NCBI GenBank assembly: GCA_026770025.1
Contig: JAMXDE010000003.1
Span: 1,364,001 to 1,428,000, forward strand
Reading direction: 5' to 3'
Length of the DNA: 64,000 nucleotides
Source of the DNA: Craspedostauros australis
Lineage: Eukaryota; Bacillariophyta; Bacillariophyceae; Mastogloiales; Achnanthaceae
This document shows, one piece after another, positions 20,858 to 32,959 of the stretch. The position numbers and the translations under genes are program-made. The notes beneath the pieces were generated by a model, which saw nothing but the letters and a program-made list of their open reading frames with translations, had not been told where the DNA came from and ran no database searches. Position 1 is the stretch's first letter. Every line of letters starts with the position of its first letter.

Positions 20858-23800
20858 ATTGATTGATGCTGGTGCTGGTGTTGTTGGTGCTGTTGGTGCT
20901 GTTGGTGCTGACAATGGCGATGCCGTGTGTCGTGTGTGTCTTGTGTGGTGCGTGGGCGTGTGATTTCTTCTGTGATTGTATTTGTTCTGTGTTGTTGTTG
21001 TTCTTCTTCTTCTTCGCTGCTTGTTCACTTTGATGTGTTGCCCAGATTCGAATGGGGATTGGCGATGGTGATGATTATTGTGATTGGTGATTGATGATTG
21101 ATGGCGATGGCTGTGATTTGCAAGTGAAATACATGCGTTTTTGATTTTTGTGATCGTTCAAGTTGTGAGGATTTGTGAGTTGTGGGCAAGATGGAATTGA
21201 TGGAATTGATGGTGTGTGTTGTTGTCTCTCGCTTGTGTGGCTGTTGCTTCCGCGGTCGCTCTTTGTGGTGGTGGTGATGGGTGATCACCGGAATGATGTG
21301 ATGCTCTGCACTGGTGGTTGTGTGGATGTGTTGTTTCCACTGCGATCCTTGTCATCGGTGTTGTTTCTGTCAATTGTGCTTGATTCTGTCAAGTGTTGCT
21401 TTCTTCCCAGTACAATTGTACGAGGATCTGGTACTGCCACGAAAGAGTGGAGCAGTAGTTGCGCGCATTCGTGTGCACTCGTACGGTTTCGATTATCGCT
21501 CTGTCGTTGCTTTTCTTCGCTTTCTCCGTTTCCTTCTTCTGCCCTGGACGACAGCATCGAATGTCGTGATGGGAACCGGCAATGATTGTGACGCCATTGT
21601 GTGATTGCGTGTCGGGCGTGATGTCGTGCGAGCTGCTTGCCTGAGTCTGTTTCGTTTGTTCTTCTCCGAAGCCGCGGCGCAATTCTGCACGGAATTGACA
21701 TTCGTGATGTGGAGCAAGCTGACACTTGGTGCTGCCCTCGCAGAACGGCTAATCGGGTTTATGAGAACCTCTTTGGGCTTAATGACCCTCTCGGATTGGC
21801 CTGCGGACCATCAGCGAATGACGTATGACACGTACGTAAGTTCAATAGGACTAAAGAAATATACCCATTCCGAGCGATTCTTCGTGATTGCGCAAGGATG
21901 ACGCCGCACGCCAATCGTGACATGACACGCGATTTCTTCCAAATACCAAATAACCTCACACAAAATCGCGTCGCCCGTACAAAAGCCAAATAACGGAACA
22001 TCGCGCCTCCTCAGTCCGCGTGTAGCCGGAGACGCAAAAACGGAGAGATGGAGATAGAAAGAAAGATAGATAGATAGATCATGGGATGAAGATACCTACG
22101 AGCGCAGATGGGATCTCAGCATTGTGCATCGGAGGATTTTCTGAGATGAGACCAAGATGTGCAGAACATGTCCGCACGATGTCTCATGCTGCAGTCTTAA
22201 AGTATAGCAGTGCAGAGTAGGTAGAGCAGAATGAAACGGTCGTATGAAGTGCCGCTGTCCTATCATGTTCCTGCCCCCTCGGTGCCGAACCGAGTTGTGG
22301 GGAGACGAAGCTGGTGAACTGACATGCAAGCCGATGGAACGCCTCCCGACAGGACCCGCACAAGAATAGTATGGAGAGCCTCACGAGGAGGTGGTCGTTG
22401 GCTGGCTTCATGCAACACAAGCCCCATCTTGGAGACGTGCAGCGAGCGAGAGGAGAACAATGGGAAGAAGCGATGACTGGAGGAAAGAGAGAGAGAGAGA
22501 GAGAGCACAACAGAGGTACGAAGATCCATGGAGAGAGAGATTGGGAGACAGAATGCTGGTACGAATGTACTATACACCACGCCTGCCATCCTACCGCTGC
22601 ACTCCATACTCGCACAGCCATCGACGAGAACAGCAGAAACAAGATCCCATCAAAGGGGCGACGAGGAAGGAGAAAAGAAGGAAGAAGGAAGAAGACGAAG
22701 AAACAAATGCCAACGGTTGGAGTATTGGGATGGCTCCACCACCCAGGGTGGCCGGTCTTGGTCAGGAGATCGCTGATAGTGCATCTGGTTTATCAAGTGT
22801 GACAAGAGTTCTACAGGACTCCAGTCATCCATCATCGTGGAGTGATCTTGGTTACAGTGCGGTTCTGCACCCCAACAACCAAAGTGTTAACCTGCTCTTG
22901 GCCCTTGGCTCGCTGTTCATGTCCCCCTGTGCTCCATTTCTGGCCGCGGGACGCATCATCGCCCACGCACATCCCTGTCGAGGCGAAAGGGAACATCGCT
23001 TCCCGATCCTGGCCAACCTCAACCTCTGCTCATTATCTGCTCCACATCAGGGTTCTGGTTTGACATGTTGGGGGAATGATGTCAGCTCGAAGATTCAAGA
23101 TACAGCGCACAACTCGTCCGTGGCGAGGTCCCAAGCGCGCTCCACCATCGCCCGCCCGTGTCTCCAGCGATGTGCAGAACCGAACCGTGAGAAGGCAAGC
23201 GCGGCATTCCAGTGGCCAATGCGATGCTGTTTCCCATGCGACAATGACTTGCACCAACAGCTACCGTATCCGCTTTGGCTGCGAACATGACGTCTGCGGC
23301 GTTTGTCCCTTTCTGCGTGTCCAAAGTACGAGTGGTGCAGGTCGACGTGACCGTGGTCCTCCAGAGGAGGCGGTAGAGGTTAGTACAGCGAGGCATTGGT
23401 ACGTACGGCACCATGGGCATGTGGGTGTCGGTTGCACAACACACGGAGCAGATACGGTAAAGGAATTGTGTGGTATCTGTACCTGGACTTCACGAGTAGA
23501 CTGCTCTTGGCGCCGATCCAATCGTTGCCGCCGCCAAGAGAGGCAACAAGAAGCATTGTGCGTCAGGTATGCATGATAGTGCCACGTTCTCACAAGCACA
23601 ATCCCACACCACAACTGCCTTGCTTTGGCAGTTTTGGAAACTCAGTTTCTTCAGGCGAACGGTCACACTGGGGAACCATACAACCAGCGGTGCAAGTACG
23701 AGTACTTGACGTAGGCGCACCAGTATGTATGGACTGATTCATGAGAATGGCAGCTCGCGCGGGCAGAAAGGGAGACACATCATCACAGTGCTTACGACAA

Positions 23801-24347
23801 GTGAGGCCAATGCTCTGATGTGTCATGCGTGCGTGTGCAAAACGCTGCCGTGGATGTCCCGAACCCACAATGCACTCAGGCATGTGGTACCCCACAACCG
23901 GAACACCGACAATGTTGATGGAATCCCTACCAATTTGCTCGGAGGCAGCGGACAATGGCCCGGGAGCCACGTCAAATCCCATCGAGAACATGGAAGTTCA
24001 CTCTGTGCCGCATCACAAGGGAGGCTGATGATGGAACAAAGATGAGGAAGGTAATTGTACCGGCGCAGAGCAACGGGGCATCACCTTTGTTTATCCGGAC
24101 GAGTACTGGTAACACTCAATTTTATCATGACACCATGCAACGGTGGATTAATGGCCTACGTCATTACTCGTGGTACCTCCAGCACCGCTCTGGACGCGCA
24201 TGTGATGACAATCTTGTACCACCTCCAAGCTACTGCCTTGCGTGGGGCGGTGCCATCTATGTGTGGCGTGGTGCGGCGCGAGTATGCATCGTCGTCACTA
24301 CCCTCTTCGCCAATTCTGTCGTGCCGCCACAATCTGCCACATCAGCT
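20858..24347. other. Gene-poor 3.5-kb region
   Basis: Upstream of HA protein 2 (-) and downstream of PPIP5K (-). Near 20868-20910 there is a TGTTGGTGC repeat, then a GT-rich region to about 21300 (HA protein 2 leader), and a GA dinucleotide run at 22485-22506. Open frames (for example 22391-23290) have low-complexity or random composition and no recognisable domain. Confidence 0.5.
22485..22506. repeat. GA dinucleotide microsatellite
   Basis: Eleven uninterrupted AG/GA units in non-coding DNA. Confidence 0.9.
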
Positions 24348-27300
24348 TCATCGGATGCGACGTCTGCCTCTGGATGTGTCAGACAGACAAAGGGCCATGA
24401 TGAAGCAACCGGCGCCGAGCAGAAGCGACCCGGCAGCCATGGTGCCCCAGAAGTAACGCCGCACGAATGCGTCGTCGCTTCCGTTCTCGTTGCTGTTGGT
24501 GCCGCTCTTGCTTGTGTTTCTCCGTTCCGCCGACACCCCGTCACTTGCATCGGAGATACCACGTTTGCCCGATTCGGCGGGCATTGGGAGGTTACGATCA
24601 GCATCAGTCGTGATTGTAGCGGCATCAGCATCATCACGACTGCGACCATCACCGTTATCGGATTCGGCGTTGTTGGCAGACACGTTGGCAACCGTTGATG
24701 ACATCGCCTGTGCTCTGTCTGCAATGGAAGATGCACCAATTCCACTCTTTCCGCTGGATTTCGTGTCTGCAGCGCCTGCTCCTGTGTTATCTCTCTTTTC
24801 TGCAGTCTCTGTGCTGCTCTGGGTTGTTGCTGTTGCATCGTTGGCGTTGTGTCCGTCGCCTGGCGCTGCGCTCAATTCGGTCAGTGTTGATGGCCGCTTC
24901 TCAATGATCTTGGGAGGTTGGATGGAAGATCCGTCTCCTCTGTTTCCGCCGCCTGGTGTGAATGGGGTGCCTGCAATGCTGCTCATCGCGTCAAAGCCTC
25001 TCTTGCCGATGCCCATGGTCGATTGGGAGGCCCCGTCGTTCCAGTCTTTCTCGCTCTTACCTTCCAAAATAGCGGAATCGAAGAAATTCTCCACCTCCTG
25101 GCACGTCAGTCCTTCTCGGCTGATCACTCGCAGCGCTCCAGTGTCGTATCTCGCAGCATCCTGCTCACGATCGGATTCGTTCATGTGGAATGGAGTGGCG
25201 TTGGCTCCGGGCGAGAACATGATCTCAACTCGGAACCGTCTCTGCAAAGGGATGGTGGTTGTGTGGTTATTGTGTGGTTGTTGGATCGAAGTTGGAGCAA
25301 GACCAAAGATATGGTTTGGGATGAGTGTGCCATGTTATAAGTATACGTACATATCAGATGTACGAGTTGGGAGCATGGCAGCAAGAAGCACAAGGGGGCA
25401 CAAGGGGGAACACTTGCAATTCACGTCAGACGAGAGTACTCGGAGACGACAGCCCCATACAATGTGGCAAACCGCAATGGTGCCATACGATCAAGCCAAT
25501 GCATCTGAAACTGTGATTGCGGTTGCAGCTGCAAGTTCGACGTTGTTCCAGCCAACTTACCATATCATCCATCGAACGGCTGGTATCTTCAAACAACCGA
25601 AACACAATCTGCGTCAAGTAGCACAGTTCGCGAGTGTTGTTGATGATATCCGCTCCTTCGTCGGACACGGGCGAACGGATGTCTTCCTCGCCAGCAAATC
25701 GCAAGACATTGATCATCGTGTGGAGATGAGATTCGGACGTGAAGTACAGACGCGTTCGGATGCGTCTCCCCATGGTGTTGATGGGAAGATCCGCCGAGTA
25801 ATCCATGTTGATCATGTACCGCATGTCAGTCTTGTTGTCGATGCGTGCGATGTTGAGATCGTACTTGATCTTCTCCAGCAGGGAGCTGCAAATCTTGACC
25901 CCCACGCTTCTCTTCTCGTTGATACTGCTTCCGTACTCCTGTGGCACCACGCAATCCGCCATTGATTTGGCCAACTCGTACAGCTTCTCCAGCGTGTGCG
26001 TGAGTCCCAAGTGAGGGTTGTGCAGCACACTACTCGTACAGCGTCACACATATAGTATTGTATGTATTGGTGGAAGTTGGCGGGAGAAGTTTGGAGGACA
26101 CAAGAAGTTGAGTACGATGAAAATGTGGCGCATGCTCTCATGGCAGCCATTGTACGCATGCATGGCACATATTGAGACTCCCCGTTGACATGCAACCATG
26201 AACATGACAATGATAGAATCAACAGCCACAGCAACACACACAGACAAGTGCTGCTGGTATGATACTTACTCGAAGCGAACGTTGTCATGGACGTCAGGGA
26301 TACGCGACAGATCAAAGATGTCTTCGTCGGTATCGTAGAGTCGCTTGTAGATGAACTTCCATCGTTCCGTCAGCTCGAGCAACGTCTCGCCCTTGTACAG
26401 CTTCACGCCGCTCAGTGCCACATCGTGCTCGCCATCGCCTTTCAGTCCCTCGCCGCCTTCGATGCGACGTTCGTCACCGCTGCCCATGAGCCCCAGCATC
26501 TCCTCCAGCTCCGCGATGAGAAACCCCATCGTCTTGTAGATCTCCATGAGCGTCGCGCGTGGATTTCCAACTTCGGCGAGGGCATCGCGCATGGAGGTGA
26601 GCATGGCGGGGCCGACCAACTGCTCACGATCCTCTTCCGTTGTCTCGCGGTAGTCGACGTTGCGTTGCAGGTTCTTCGTGATCTTCTCCTTGCATTCGTC
26701 CAGCTCCTGCTTGACATCCTTGACGCCGGATGGGTCCAGCATGTGCATGCTCCCCTTCTCCTTGTGCACCAACGACACCAAGATAGGCGGGATCTCTCCC
26801 TCCAGCTCCAACAACCCCTTCGCGAAGGCTGCGGCAGTCTTCATCACGCGTCCTTCGTCGCTGGTCTTGATCTTCAGATCGTGACGGAAGGTGGAATGCA
26901 AGCGCAAGATACCGCCTCCGGCAATGTCGGGGTACATGTCGTGTCGGAAACGCTGTCCCAGATGGATGGCCTGCTTCTCACCGAGCTTGGTCAAGTTGCC
27001 TCCCCACTTGAGCACCAGCTGGACTTCCGTGGCAGAGACAGCCCCGGTGGATGCATCCTCCTTCCATTCGCGCGGCTTGATCTGCAATTTGCGATTCAAC
27101 CCGGTGATCTTCCAACGCTCCAGCACGTCCTTCATGTGACGCAGCTGATAGACGACCTTGCGGTTGGCCTTCGTGTTGGTGGTGGAGACGGATTCTTCGT
27201 CAAGCTCCTGCTCCGTCTTGTTGCGCAGGATGGTGCGGACGGTGTGCAAGAACTCGTGCATGGGGACCTTGTCCTTGATCTTGAGGTCCTTGCGTGGATT

Positions 27301-29435
27301 CTCGGCATGGTCGTGGAAGTACTTGAGGATCAACGGTTCGGTCATGTTGACCTTGAGCTTTTGCTTGGGCGTGCGGTCGCCATGGCGGATGACGGCAATG
27401 ACGCAGCGCAACTCTTCCTGGTGTTCGTTGGGTCCGCACGGCAGGGTTTGGTTGGCCTTCAACTTGGACGTTTCGGAATCTGCGACGGAGGCCTCGGCGG
27501 ATGGGCAGATGGATGCTGGTTCGGACGTGAGCTGATCGGGGATGTCGCGCACAGGGATCGCACCTTCCTCAAGGGTGGTGGCCGCATTGGTGGAAGGTGT
27601 GATGGAATGGTCGGATTGCGACATGGCCTCACCATGGGATGAACCCACCGCCGCTTCGGCGTTGTCAGCATCCTTGCTAGCGGATGTGTCACCTTGCAGC
27701 ATGTTGGCAAGCCGTGACAGAGTCGTGGTGGCGTGCTTGTGAAAGGCGCCGAGCTGGTCATCGTCATTGATGTTGGCACTGAGGGTGACCAATGGATCGA
27801 CGGTCGAGAATCCCTTGAGGTTGTCCGGTTTGACAGCAGCCAGGATATGTTCCGTCATGATCTGAGCGCAATCCTCATAGTACTTTCTGCATGAATGCAT
27901 GAGTGCGTGTGTGCGTGTGGGTGGCCGAGCACGTGGTCACGTGATGAAGAGAGTGGAGTGGAGTAGAAAAGATGAGTACATGAATGCACGAGAGGAGATG
28001 GGGCAGAGAGCGAGACGAGGGCGTGATTCTATCCGAGATCTGCCCATTCGCTGACTTCCATGTTTCACATCTGCTCGTATCCACCAGACACAGGCACAGA
28101 CACAGACACAGACACGCAATAAGCAACTCCAGCAGGAACGTACCTGCTGTTCTTGACGAAAGACCACCCGTTGACGTCGCAACAGTAGGACACGACCGAA
28201 TGGTCTTCCTGCACGCGCAGCAGATCGAAGCCGCACACGAACTGCTTGAACCCCAGCACGATGCGGCGCGCAATCTCCTTCTCGCGCAACGTGAGGATGA
28301 CGGGGAACCGCACCTCCTTGCCATCGGAATTGCGCTGCACCTTGCCGTCGACGGTGGGAGATTTGCGCGCCTCGGCGTGTCCGTATTCGGGACCGACGGT
28401 GTACATCTTGACGTCCGTGCCTTGCGTTTCAACGAACTCCTCGTAGATGTAGCTGCCGTCGCGCCGCACCTCGTTGACGTCGGCGTAGAATTCGGAAGAG
28501 CGGTTGCCGATCTTGCGGAAGAGTTTCTTGCAGCCGCCGCCTGCCGATGTGGGATAGTAGATGGCGATGTTGTGATCATCGGCGTCGACGGGCTTCTCCA
28601 CGAAGGGCTTGTGCAGAACGATGCCGTTGATTTCAATGTGATCGTCGTACTCCGTGACGCAGGGATCCCTGCCACCGTTGCCATCGCCGGTGCCCGTGGA
28701 GACGTAATCATCGCGACTGAGGTAGACATGGCGCGGCACGTCGATGCCCAAGGCCTCGAGGAGATCGTAGGCCTTGCGACGATCCTTGAGCGACTCCTGC
28801 ATCTCCAGATCGTTGAGGTTGAACGGCTTGCGCAGATCGACGTAGGCCTGCGCCTTCTGCAGCGGGTATCCCTTGGAGAAGAAGGCGATGAGGACGTCGC
28901 ACGTCGGCCATTCCTCGATGGATCGGTTGAGGATGATGTCATCAGAGAAAAAAACGACGTGGAACAGGGTTTCGTCGAGGCGGCTGAGGATCTCGGCCAT
29001 GGGCTTCGATCGCGCCTTCTTGTCCAACGCGCAGATGCCCAAGCGGATGCGATCGGGACTTCCGTCTGGCTCGGCCGCAGCGATGTACGGCATGGGTTTG
29101 GCGTTGGACTTCTTCTTCATGTGCTGCGGCTTCTTGAGGATGGGCGTCGGAGAGATGGGCGTGCTGCTCTTGCTGTTGCCCACGCTGCTGGCCGTGCTGT
29201 TGCTGTTGCTCTTGGAATGGGATGGGGCAGCAGCGAAAACGGACTGCTGCTGCTGTTGTTGCTGCTGTTGCTTCTGTTGCTTGGGTGGAGAGGATTGCAG
29301 CGTCACACTGGTCGCGGTGGAGGTCTCGGCTTGCTTCTTCTCTCCGCCATTGTCGTCGTTTTTGCCAATGTTGCCGCCGACCACTGCGGTGACGGCACAA
29401 GGGATGCCTTCGGACGGCGTGGAGGGAGTCGTCAT
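24348..29435 (-). CDS. VIP1: Diphosphoinositol-pentakisphosphate kinase (PPIP5K/VIP1), bifunctional, with C-terminal membrane tail (4 exons)
   Basis: Exons on the minus strand: 29435-28144, 27886-26270, 26029-25561 and 25241-24348. Introns are 257, 240 and 319 bp (donors GTACGT, GTAAGT, GTAAGT; acceptors CAG, TAG, CAG), with frames exact, giving 1423 aa. The N-terminus is Ser/Gln-rich with a polyQ run (about 54-64). An ATP-grasp kinase domain (about 119-435) starts [20 protein letters not shown] and ends [17 protein letters not shown] across the first splice. The histidine-acid-phosphatase-like domain carries RHGDRTP at 598-604, SESHLH at 1068-1073 and [12 protein letters not shown] at 1127-1138. 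The family makes and removes the 1-position pyrophosphate of inositol pyrophosphates (phosphate and energy signalling). The last about 200 residues are disordered and acidic, ending in a hydrophobic segment (about 1392-1412) and a basic SRGRRRIR tail. Confidence 0.92.
28087..28121. repeat. CACAGA hexanucleotide repeat in PPIP5K intron 1
   Basis: About five imperfect CACAGA/CAGGCA units between exon 1 and exon 2. Confidence 0.8.
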
Positions 29436-30185
29436 CGTGCAACGATGTCCCTGAAACCGACGACTCTACTCTACTCTACTATATTTGTAAGCCGCACGAG
29501 TAGGAAGTCAGGCACACATGCAGAAGTATGATACTCTATGATGCAATAGTTGTCGGTGAATCTCTGTGATGAATGAAGCAGAAAGTGTTCGGCATGGTGT
29601 GTGGCAGAATGTGGAACGAGAGGTGAAAACCTGGCGAAAACGACGAATGAGCGGCGCCGACTACGCCCCACGTCATGGTCAATGCGTTTGTCGCGAACAC
29701 GACTCAAGCGACCAAAGTTCGCGTTTTGTTTGAGGGATGACTCATTTGACTACTTTGAATCTTCCACTCTTCGCTTTCGTGACATCGCAGACCATCGCCA
29801 CCAAATGACAGCCAAAACAACACGAGACAACCGTGGTAACGACAAGAACACCAGCAATGGTGACAACGACAGACAGATGATCCCAATCACAATCACAATC
29901 ACAATCACAACCACAACCACAACCACAACCACAACCACAATCATAGACACAACGCAAACCCTCTCTGACAAGGCAAGCGACTGCCATTCAAACGCTGACG
30001 CTCTCAACCTCATCGTGTGATCACTGATCGACGCAGAGCTTCATCTTGTGGTTGGTTCTTCATCCAAACAGGGAGAAGAGAGAGAGAGAGACAGACAGAT
30101 ATAACATAGAATAATATCTTTTAATATATTCCAGAAAGCAATCCCAACACATCGCAAGCAACAACAAGCAACAACACGAAGAGCC
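29436..30185. other. Divergent promoter region with CTACT and ACAACC repeats
   Basis: Lies between PPIP5K (-) and the RGG protein (+). Three to four CTACT units lie at 29463-29480, just 5' of the PPIP5K ATG. A hexanucleotide array ACAATC/ACAACC runs at 29884-29941. AT-rich AATAATATCTTTTAATATATT at about 30110-30131 lies 55-75 bp before the RGG gene ATG. No coding support. Confidence 0.6.
29884..29941. repeat. ACAATC/ACAACC hexanucleotide array
   Basis: About nine 6-bp units, the first four ACAATC-like and the rest ACAACC, about 245 bp upstream of the RGG gene. Confidence 0.9.
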
Positions 30186-32072
30186 ATGTCGGAAGAAGCC
30201 GCACATGCCGATGCGGCGCCGGAGGAGGACGACCCCAACGACGATTCCGTCGTGCTGCCGCGCAAGCTGACTGCGGATGAGACGCGCGAGCTCAAGATCG
30301 CCTTGCTCCCCTTCTTCCATGCGTCTTCGGACGCAGGGGGAAACAGCACGGAGGATTTCTCCGACTTTCTGGATTACGCATTCGCCATGGTCTCCAATTC
30401 CAAGTCCGTCAACTACATCGTCAAGGAGCTCGTTGGGATGGAGATGGACTTCTGCCAGGAGCCGCTGGCCAACAAGATCGGGGAACAGCTCACCAATCTC
30501 CTGCAGAACTTGATCGACAAGGACAACGAGGCGGCCGGCGGCGGCGACGTTCATGATGCCAATGGCGACGGCGATGCTGCACCTGCTGAAAGCGAGGGGG
30601 ATGACAAGGTATGTTCATTGTGTGCCGTTCCATCGCGCTGTGTTTGTTTGCACCGTCTTGATCCATGAATGCATGTATATATGCATGTATATATGCATGT
30701 ATGTGTGTGCTCATGCGGTTGGCCTTTGGCTCTGCAATACTGCTCTGACGGATCCAACCACTAACCCATCCATCAACCATCATCCATCAATTGTCACCAT
30801 GTGCAAACGCTGTTCGCATTCACCAACTTGCCATACCCATGTGCTCACCATCCATTCTCTCTCATGATGATGCAGTCTGCTGCCGCTTCGAAGAACGCGC
30901 TGCTCATGGCAGGTGCATTGGAGGCTCCACGCCAAGGTGGCAAGGGGAACAAACCGAAGAAGGACGACAAAACCAAGGGCCCCAAGAAGTCCAAAGACAA
31001 GGACAAGGACAAAGACGGCAACAGGGATGATGGCAAGGCCGGTCGTGGCGGACGCAACCGTGACCGCGATGGCGACAGAAGGTCGGACCGTCGCCAACGT
31101 GATGACCGTCAACGCGATGACCGCCAACGTGATGGCAACCGCCGTGGCGATGACCGCAGAGGTCGCTCACGGCAGTCGGAAGCATTCGATCGTCTCGCCA
31201 ACGATGATCACGGCAGACGGGACCGACGCCAACCTCGTGGCCGTGATGCGGAACGATGGGATGACCGGCGAGGTCGTGGTCCACGACGTGCTCGCGGCGA
31301 GTCCGGCAACCGCCGATCGCGTGACGAATTCGAGCGTGAGCCAGACTACGTCCCAGCAGGCCGCGGAGGCGGGCGTGGTCCCAAGATGGCCCGACGAGAT
31401 GACGGGTACCACGAAGGCAGTGGACGAGGCAGAGGCCGTGGTGGAAGAGGCGGCAGAGGTCGAGGCCGAGGCAGGGGTGGTTACCGACACGGAGGCGACG
31501 ACTACCACGAGTACAACGATTACTCACAGGGCTACGAAGAGTACAACGACTACGACGGTTACGACGATCCGGGATACGGATACGGTGGTCGTGGTGGTGG
31601 AAGAGGCGGCAGAGGCGGCTACGGATACCACGAGGGTGGTGGCGGCAGACGCGGAGGCCGCGGGGGCAGAGGTCGTGGCAGAGGACGCGGTGGACGAGGC
31701 GGCAGAGGCCGTGGCGATCACGCCGAGCATCATCATCAGGGCGAGGGCCAAGATCACCAAGGCGAGCAGAAGCCTGCCGAAAGCGGTGGCGGCAACAACG
31801 CCCAAGGCGGGGACGGATCCGGGGACGCTTCGGCTGCTCATCCATCCCCAATCGTCCAGGCTGGATACTCCACAGGCTTCTCCGGATACTCTTACCGCGG
31901 ACGTGGTTACAGAGGCCGTGGTCGCGGTCGTGGCAGAGGCAGGGGATTCCCTGGCCGTGCCGAAGTCGTCAACATGATGGCTTCCAAAACATGGGTGCGC
32001 AAGAAGCCAGAAGAATCTGCCGCAGCAGATGGCGGTGGCGGCGGTGATGCACCACCCGCCGCCGATGCCTGA
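30186..32072 (+). CDS. RGG-rich RNA-binding protein with Nab2/PWI-like N-terminal domain (2 exons)
   Basis: Exons 30186-30608 and 30876-32072; the intron of 267 bp has GTATGT and GCAG ends, phase 0. The product is 539 aa. Residues about 28-112 form a helical domain with EDFSDFLDYAFAMVSNSKSV and VKELVGMEMDFCQEPLANKI. This resembles the PWI-like domain of Nab2/ZC3H14, known for mRNP and nuclear-pore contacts. It is followed by a Lys/Asp linker, an RD/RDDRQ repeat block, and a very long Arg/Gly region with Tyr (DYHEYNDYSQGYEEYNDYDG) and RGRGRG runs. A short conserved-looking EVVNMMASKTWVRKK lies near the end. No RRM, zinc finger or helicase core is present. Likely an arginine-methylated mRNP or condensate component. 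The intron carries a TGTATATATGCA tandem (30669-30707). Confidence 0.82.
30669..30707. repeat. ATGCATGTATAT tandem repeat (intronic)
   Basis: Three imperfect 12-bp units inside the RGG-protein intron. Confidence 0.85.
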
Positions 32073-32959
32073 GGTTCAGCTTCAGCTGGACCGAGCGAGC
32101 GAGAAAGCTCAATATGAAATGAATCCAACTGGACGAAACAAAATCATGTCAAGTGTGTTGTTGAAAACAAAGAAAAAGAAAACAGAAAAGAAATGAACAA
32201 AGAGATGGAGTGATTCAGTGGCATGGCATCGGATGATCGTTTTCGTTGCACGATCATCCCTCCACCATTCGCAATCACCCACAACAAACAAAGAAAAATT
32301 AAATGAATGGCATTACACACCAAAAAAAGAAAACCAAAACAATACAAAAATGACATGACATGAAATGAAACCCACACACTTGCCATCCCGACATCCTGCA
32401 CTTTCCCTCACAAACACACCCAAAGAAATAGGCGCAGGAATCCACGGAGGCGCAGACTCCATGCTGGGAGCCAAGATACGAACAGAGCCTCGTGCAGAAG
32501 GGCGACGGCACGAATCCACAGATGAGGAGGGCGGTTACATGACGTCCGAGTATGTATCCCCGGACAGGAAGGAGCAACAAGAAGCGGCATGCACGAGGGG
32601 GGCCTGGCCGATTGGCCATTGTTCAAGGCGCGCGAAGGGGGTCTGAAATGTGTGTGTGTGTGATGCGCTGTTGTTGATGAGATCTGTCGTTGCATGATGT
32701 TCCATTATTGCGCATACGATTAACATTCCTGACGACCTGTGCAAGTGGCTCATGATTCCATCATGTTGAATTCATTCCATTTGTACTAATATATGAATGG
32801 GCACGCATCAAGCATTTTGCGTGCCACTCTATGCTCGCATGATCTCACACGCCATCCATGAAAGGATGAGCACGTACGTCTAACAATCTTGCAATTTGAA
32901 TATCCATATTTACCCAGATTCGAAGCACCCGCTCTCCATGGCTCGTTCCATCGCATGTG
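32073..32959. other. Convergent intergenic spacer
   Basis: Between the RGG protein (+) and the DUF1244-MogA gene (-). It is A-rich between about 32110 and 32430 (AAAACAGAAAAGAAATG, AAAAAAAGAAAACC), consistent with a 3' untranslated region. No gene seen. Confidence 0.5.

Noticed and set aside
22391-23290. Plus-strand frame of 299 codons
   Set aside because: Contains GA-microsatellite translation (RERERE), no domain-like sequence, non-ATG start.
24348-25220. Separate tail-anchored protein starting [10 protein letters not shown]
   Set aside because: [12 protein letters not shown] is a conserved block of the PPIP5K phosphatase domain and follows a proper CAG acceptor, so it is the last exon of PPIP5K rather than an independent gene.
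24490-25965. Plus-strand frame of 491 codons
   Set aside because: Antisense of PPIP5K exons 3-4 and an intron; crosses the exon boundaries that family homology fixes on the minus strand.
27984-29531. Plus-strand frame of 515 codons
   Set aside because: Shadow of PPIP5K exon 1; Ala/Val/Leu/Asp composition typical of reverse reading.
30904-31851. Minus-strand His/Arg/Cys-rich frame opposite the RGG protein, and the alternative plus frame 30913-31977
   Set aside because: Both arise from the repetitive Gly-Arg codons; only the frame joined to exon 1 gives RGG repeats and a conserved N-domain.
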